A stretch of 6,788 nt of DNA from Thermoprotei archaeon. Lineage in GTDB: Archaea; Thermoproteota; Thermoprotei_A; Sulfolobales; WANQ01. The translations under genes were made by a program, and so were the position numbers. The notes beneath the pieces are model-generated. The model was not told the origin of the DNA. It did no database searches and was given only the letters and a program-made list of their open reading frames with translations. Position 1 is the stretch's first letter. Every line of letters begins with the position of its first letter. Location: NCBI GenBank assembly GCA_027038805.1, contig JALWGO010000295.1:1-6788 (forward strand), written 5' to 3'. Of this stretch, positions 5,593 through 6,788 are shown piece after piece.

Positions 5593-5605
5593 ATAATACG
5601 ATTAT
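5593..5605. repeat. Inverted repeat ATAAT-ACG-ATTAT at the predicted rps25e start site
   Basis: Two 5-bp arms flank a 3-base centre, just upstream of the rps25e ribosome binding site and at the expected transcription start. The left arm plus centre, ATAATACG, is shared with the palindrome region at 4752-4759. It might be an operator for the TrmB-family or RHH protein, or it may be chance in A/T-rich DNA. Confidence 0.3.
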
Positions 5606-5622
5606 TGATAACGGTGTCCTAC

Positions 5623-5943
5623 ATGGGCACCAAGGGTGGAAAGCCCATATCTACTCTAGAAAAAAGACAAAGAAGAATGGCTAGAGAAGAACGTAGATCA
5701 AGAGAGCATGAATTAGCAGAGACTGGAGGAAGGCTCGTATACTATGATGAGAGTCTAGTGGAGAAAGCTGCTAGGGAAATTAGAGGATCACCATATATAA
5801 CGCCTTACGTATTGATGAGTAAACTTAATGTTAGCTATAGTGTTGCAAAAGATATTTTAAGAGAACTTGAAAAAAGAGGCGAAATAAAACTATATAGCCG
5901 CAATAGGAGAGTCTCAATATACATTCCAGTGGCAGCTAAATGA
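5623..5943 (+). CDS. rps25e: Small ribosomal subunit protein eS25 (S25e)
   Basis: This is a small-subunit ribosomal protein located on the 40S/30S head. The 106 residues start with a strongly basic, lysine/arginine-rich extension (GGKPISTLEKRQRRMAREERRSRE, 5-28) that would thread into rRNA. A winged-helix domain follows: YYDESLVEKAAREI (40-53), SPYITPYVLMSKLNVSYSVAKDILRELEKRGEIKLYSRNRR (56-96), and a final strand SIYIP (98-102). ATG-5623 gives the usual N-terminus MGTKGGKPIS. It is preceded by GGTG (5613-5616 region) about 7 bases away. An in-frame TTG at 5605 would add six residues that do not look like the family. The gene diverges from the TrmB-family regulator and its stop overlaps the end of the convergent unknown gene by 8 bp. 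S25e is shared by eukaryotes and Crenarchaeota. Confidence 0.93.
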   Translation: MGTKGGKPISTLEKRQRRMAREERRSREHELAETGGRLVYYDESLVEKAAREIRGSPYITPYVLMSKLNVSYSVAKDILRELEKRGEIKLYSRNRRVSIYIPVAAK

Positions 5944-6313
5944 GCTCTTCTGGTATAAAGACTGGTTTTTCCTTCAAGTCTATGACTGGAATAGAAACCC
6001 ATCCAGCCTTGCTTCCCTTCCCTATTTCTAAATGCTCCCCACTCTCATCAGCCCTTAATAAGATGTATCGCGCATCACTATACTTATCGTCCTCATCAAC
6101 ATAGTAATAGAACATTGGAAGACCATAATAGTTATAGTAGTCTCTGAATACCGCTAGTATACCGTAAACATGTTTTCCCTTCAACTTAAACCTAACAATA
6201 TACATTGGCTGACCCAGTGTCATGACGGAAGCAGCCATCCTAGCTATATCTCCCAGATGATTCACCTTTACTGTTATCACATGCTTTAACTGGTCTTTCT
6301 CTCTGCCATCCAA
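5936..6313 (-). CDS. Protein of unknown function, likely conserved crenarchaeal family
   Basis: I do not recognise this 125-residue soluble protein. It has no signal peptide, no membrane segment, no cysteine and no known catalytic motif. The sequence alternates strands and one short helix: VITVKVNHL (12-20), GDIARMAASVMTLG (21-34), MYIVRFKLKGKHVYGILAVF (37-56), a strongly tyrosine-rich stretch DYYNYYGLPMFYYYVDEDDK (58-77), ARYILLRAD (81-89), EHLEIGKGSKAGWVSIPVIDL (93-113). This pattern suggests a small alpha/beta domain, possibly binding a partner or nucleic acid through the aromatic patch; that is speculation. Coding quality is normal. It begins at TTG with AGGGGAG (complement of 6318-6324) 4 bases upstream; the nearby ATG at 6309 is out of frame and stops after seven codons. 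It converges on rps25e with an 8-bp overlap and diverges from the oxidoreductase gene. Confidence 0.8.
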   Translation of the reverse strand: MDGREKDQLKHVITVKVNHLGDIARMAASVMTLGQPMYIVRFKLKGKHVYGILAVFRDYYNYYGLPMFYYYVDEDDKYSDARYILLRADESGEHLEIGKGSKAGWVSIPVIDLKEKPVFIPEELI

Positions 6314-6346
6314 TAATCTCCCCTAGGAAAAGGTTTGAAGACAGAG

Positions 6347-6358
6347 TTTATTATAAAA
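6347..6358. promoter_or_regulatory. TATA box upstream of the unknown gene, possibly bidirectional
   Basis: The minus strand reads TTTTATAATAAA, centred near 6353. A start 26 bases downstream, near 6327, falls just before the AGGGGAG ribosome binding site of the gene starting at 6313, giving a very short leader. The plus strand also reads as a TATA element (TTTATTATAAAA), but the oxidoreductase gene would then have a leader of about 85 bases, so that direction is less certain. Confidence 0.55.
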
Positions 6359-6451
6359 CTTAGTGCTATGATGAAGACATAATACTAAACTCTTATCTAC
6401 TAGAGAGTCTTAAGAAAAGATTGTACGTGTAAAAACGTGAGAAACCCTACC

Positions 6452-6459
6452 AAGGTGGG
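6452..6459 (+). promoter_or_regulatory. Shine-Dalgarno site deciding the TTG start of the oxidoreductase gene
   Basis: AAGGTGGG lies 4 bases before TTG-6464. An in-frame GTG (6455-6457) sits inside this site and another GTG is at 6437. Neither has a good site of its own. TTG-6464 also gives the family-typical N-terminus (M)IEIRWHGRGGQG. Confidence 0.7.
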
Positions 6460-6463
6460 ATTC

Positions 6464-6788
6464 TTGATTGAAATAAGATGGCATGGTCGTGGAGGCCAAG
6501 GTGCTGTAACGGCTTCCCAAGTAACGGCGGAGGCAGCAATCATTGAAGGAAAATATGCCCAGGCATTCCCAGAGTTTGGTGCAGAACGGCGTGGTGCTCC
6601 GGTAAAAGCATATACAAGAATAGATGAAAAACCAATCTATATTAGATCACCAATAGTAGAACCCGATATAGTAGTAATCCTTGACCCTTCTCTACTAGTT
6701 TCAGAACCAGTTCTAGAAGGCTTAAAGAAGAATGGCTGGATTATAATAAATTCGAAAAAGCCAGTAGATGAAATAAAGAAGACGTTGG
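6464..6788 (+). CDS. porG: 2-oxoacid:ferredoxin oxidoreductase, gamma subunit (pyruvate-type), 5' part
   Basis: This is the gamma subunit of a four-subunit pyruvate (or related 2-oxoacid):ferredoxin oxidoreductase, which converts the 2-oxoacid and CoA to acyl-CoA, CO2 and reduced ferredoxin in the cytoplasm. The visible 108 residues open with IEIRWHGRGGQGAVT (2-16), the gamma-subunit glycine motif. AFPEFGAERRGAPVKAYTRI follows at about 33-52, then IVEPDIVVILDPSLL at about 63-77, all typical. The gene runs off the window's right edge, and delta, alpha and beta subunits would be expected downstream. The substrate (pyruvate, 2-oxoisovalerate or other) cannot be settled from this part. Start chosen at TTG because of AAGGTGGG just upstream. 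The A/T-rich CTTAAGAAAAG near 6409-6419 might be its promoter element. Confidence 0.93.
   Translation, partial: MIEIRWHGRGGQGAVTASQVTAEAAIIEGKYAQAFPEFGAERRGAPVKAYTRIDEKPIYIRSPIVEPDIVVILDPSLLVSEPVLEGLKKNGWIIINSKKPVDEIKKTL

Noticed and set aside
6368..6440. A perfect C box (ATGATGA at 6368-6374) on the plus strand suggested a second C/D sRNA.
   Set aside because: No CTGA D or D' box and no closing stem occur within the next 70 bases, and the TATA near 6353 is too close to the box to serve as its promoter.

Overview
The window looks like chromosomal DNA from a hyperthermophilic crenarchaeon, most likely a Desulfurococcales-type organism. The grounds are the ribosomal proteins S25e and S26e (the known distribution puts both in Crenarchaeota and mostly not in Euryarchaeota), an archaeal-type prolyl-tRNA synthetase with a C-terminal zinc domain, an archaeal ether-lipid head-group enzyme, the archaeal T-loop methyltransferases TrmY and TrmI, TATA-box promoters, and very frequent TTG start codons with purine-rich ribosome binding sites. 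No insertion sequence, CRISPR array, tRNA or rRNA gene was found. The DNA is compact, and the longest stretch without a protein gene is about 185 bases (3798-3982).

Layout. (1) 20-613 (+): archaetidylinositol phosphate synthase. It overlaps the tail of the opposing gene by 43 bp. (2) 3797 down to 571 (-): a four-gene translation cluster, read in the order trmI, proS, rps26e, trmY. TrmI and TrmY modify neighbouring positions in the tRNA T-loop (57/58 and 54). (3) 3855-3916 (-): an RNA gene not seen by ORF calling. It is a C/D box guide sRNA just upstream of trmI, with two guides that match two nearby stretches of the 16S rRNA 530-loop region. (4) 3983-4468 (+): an ASCH/PUA-like predicted RNA-binding protein. 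(5) 4690-4490 (-): a small ribbon-helix-helix regulator. (6) 5522-4776 (-): a TrmB-family (sugar-type) transcription regulator. (7) 5623-5943 (+): rps25e. (8) 6313-5936 (-): a conserved-looking protein of unknown function. (9) 6464 to the window end (+): the start of a 2-oxoacid:ferredoxin oxidoreductase gamma subunit.

Most of the window serves translation: two ribosomal proteins, one aminoacyl-tRNA synthetase, two tRNA methyltransferases, a probable rRNA-methylation guide RNA and a predicted RNA-binding protein. Three divergent intergenic regions (near 3942, 5577 and 6353) each hold one A/T-rich TATA-like element placed so that it could serve both directions. The most noteworthy element is the C/D sRNA. 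Its two guides, internal D'/C' boxes, terminal stem and upstream TATA spacing all agree, although the outer C and D boxes each differ from consensus at one base.
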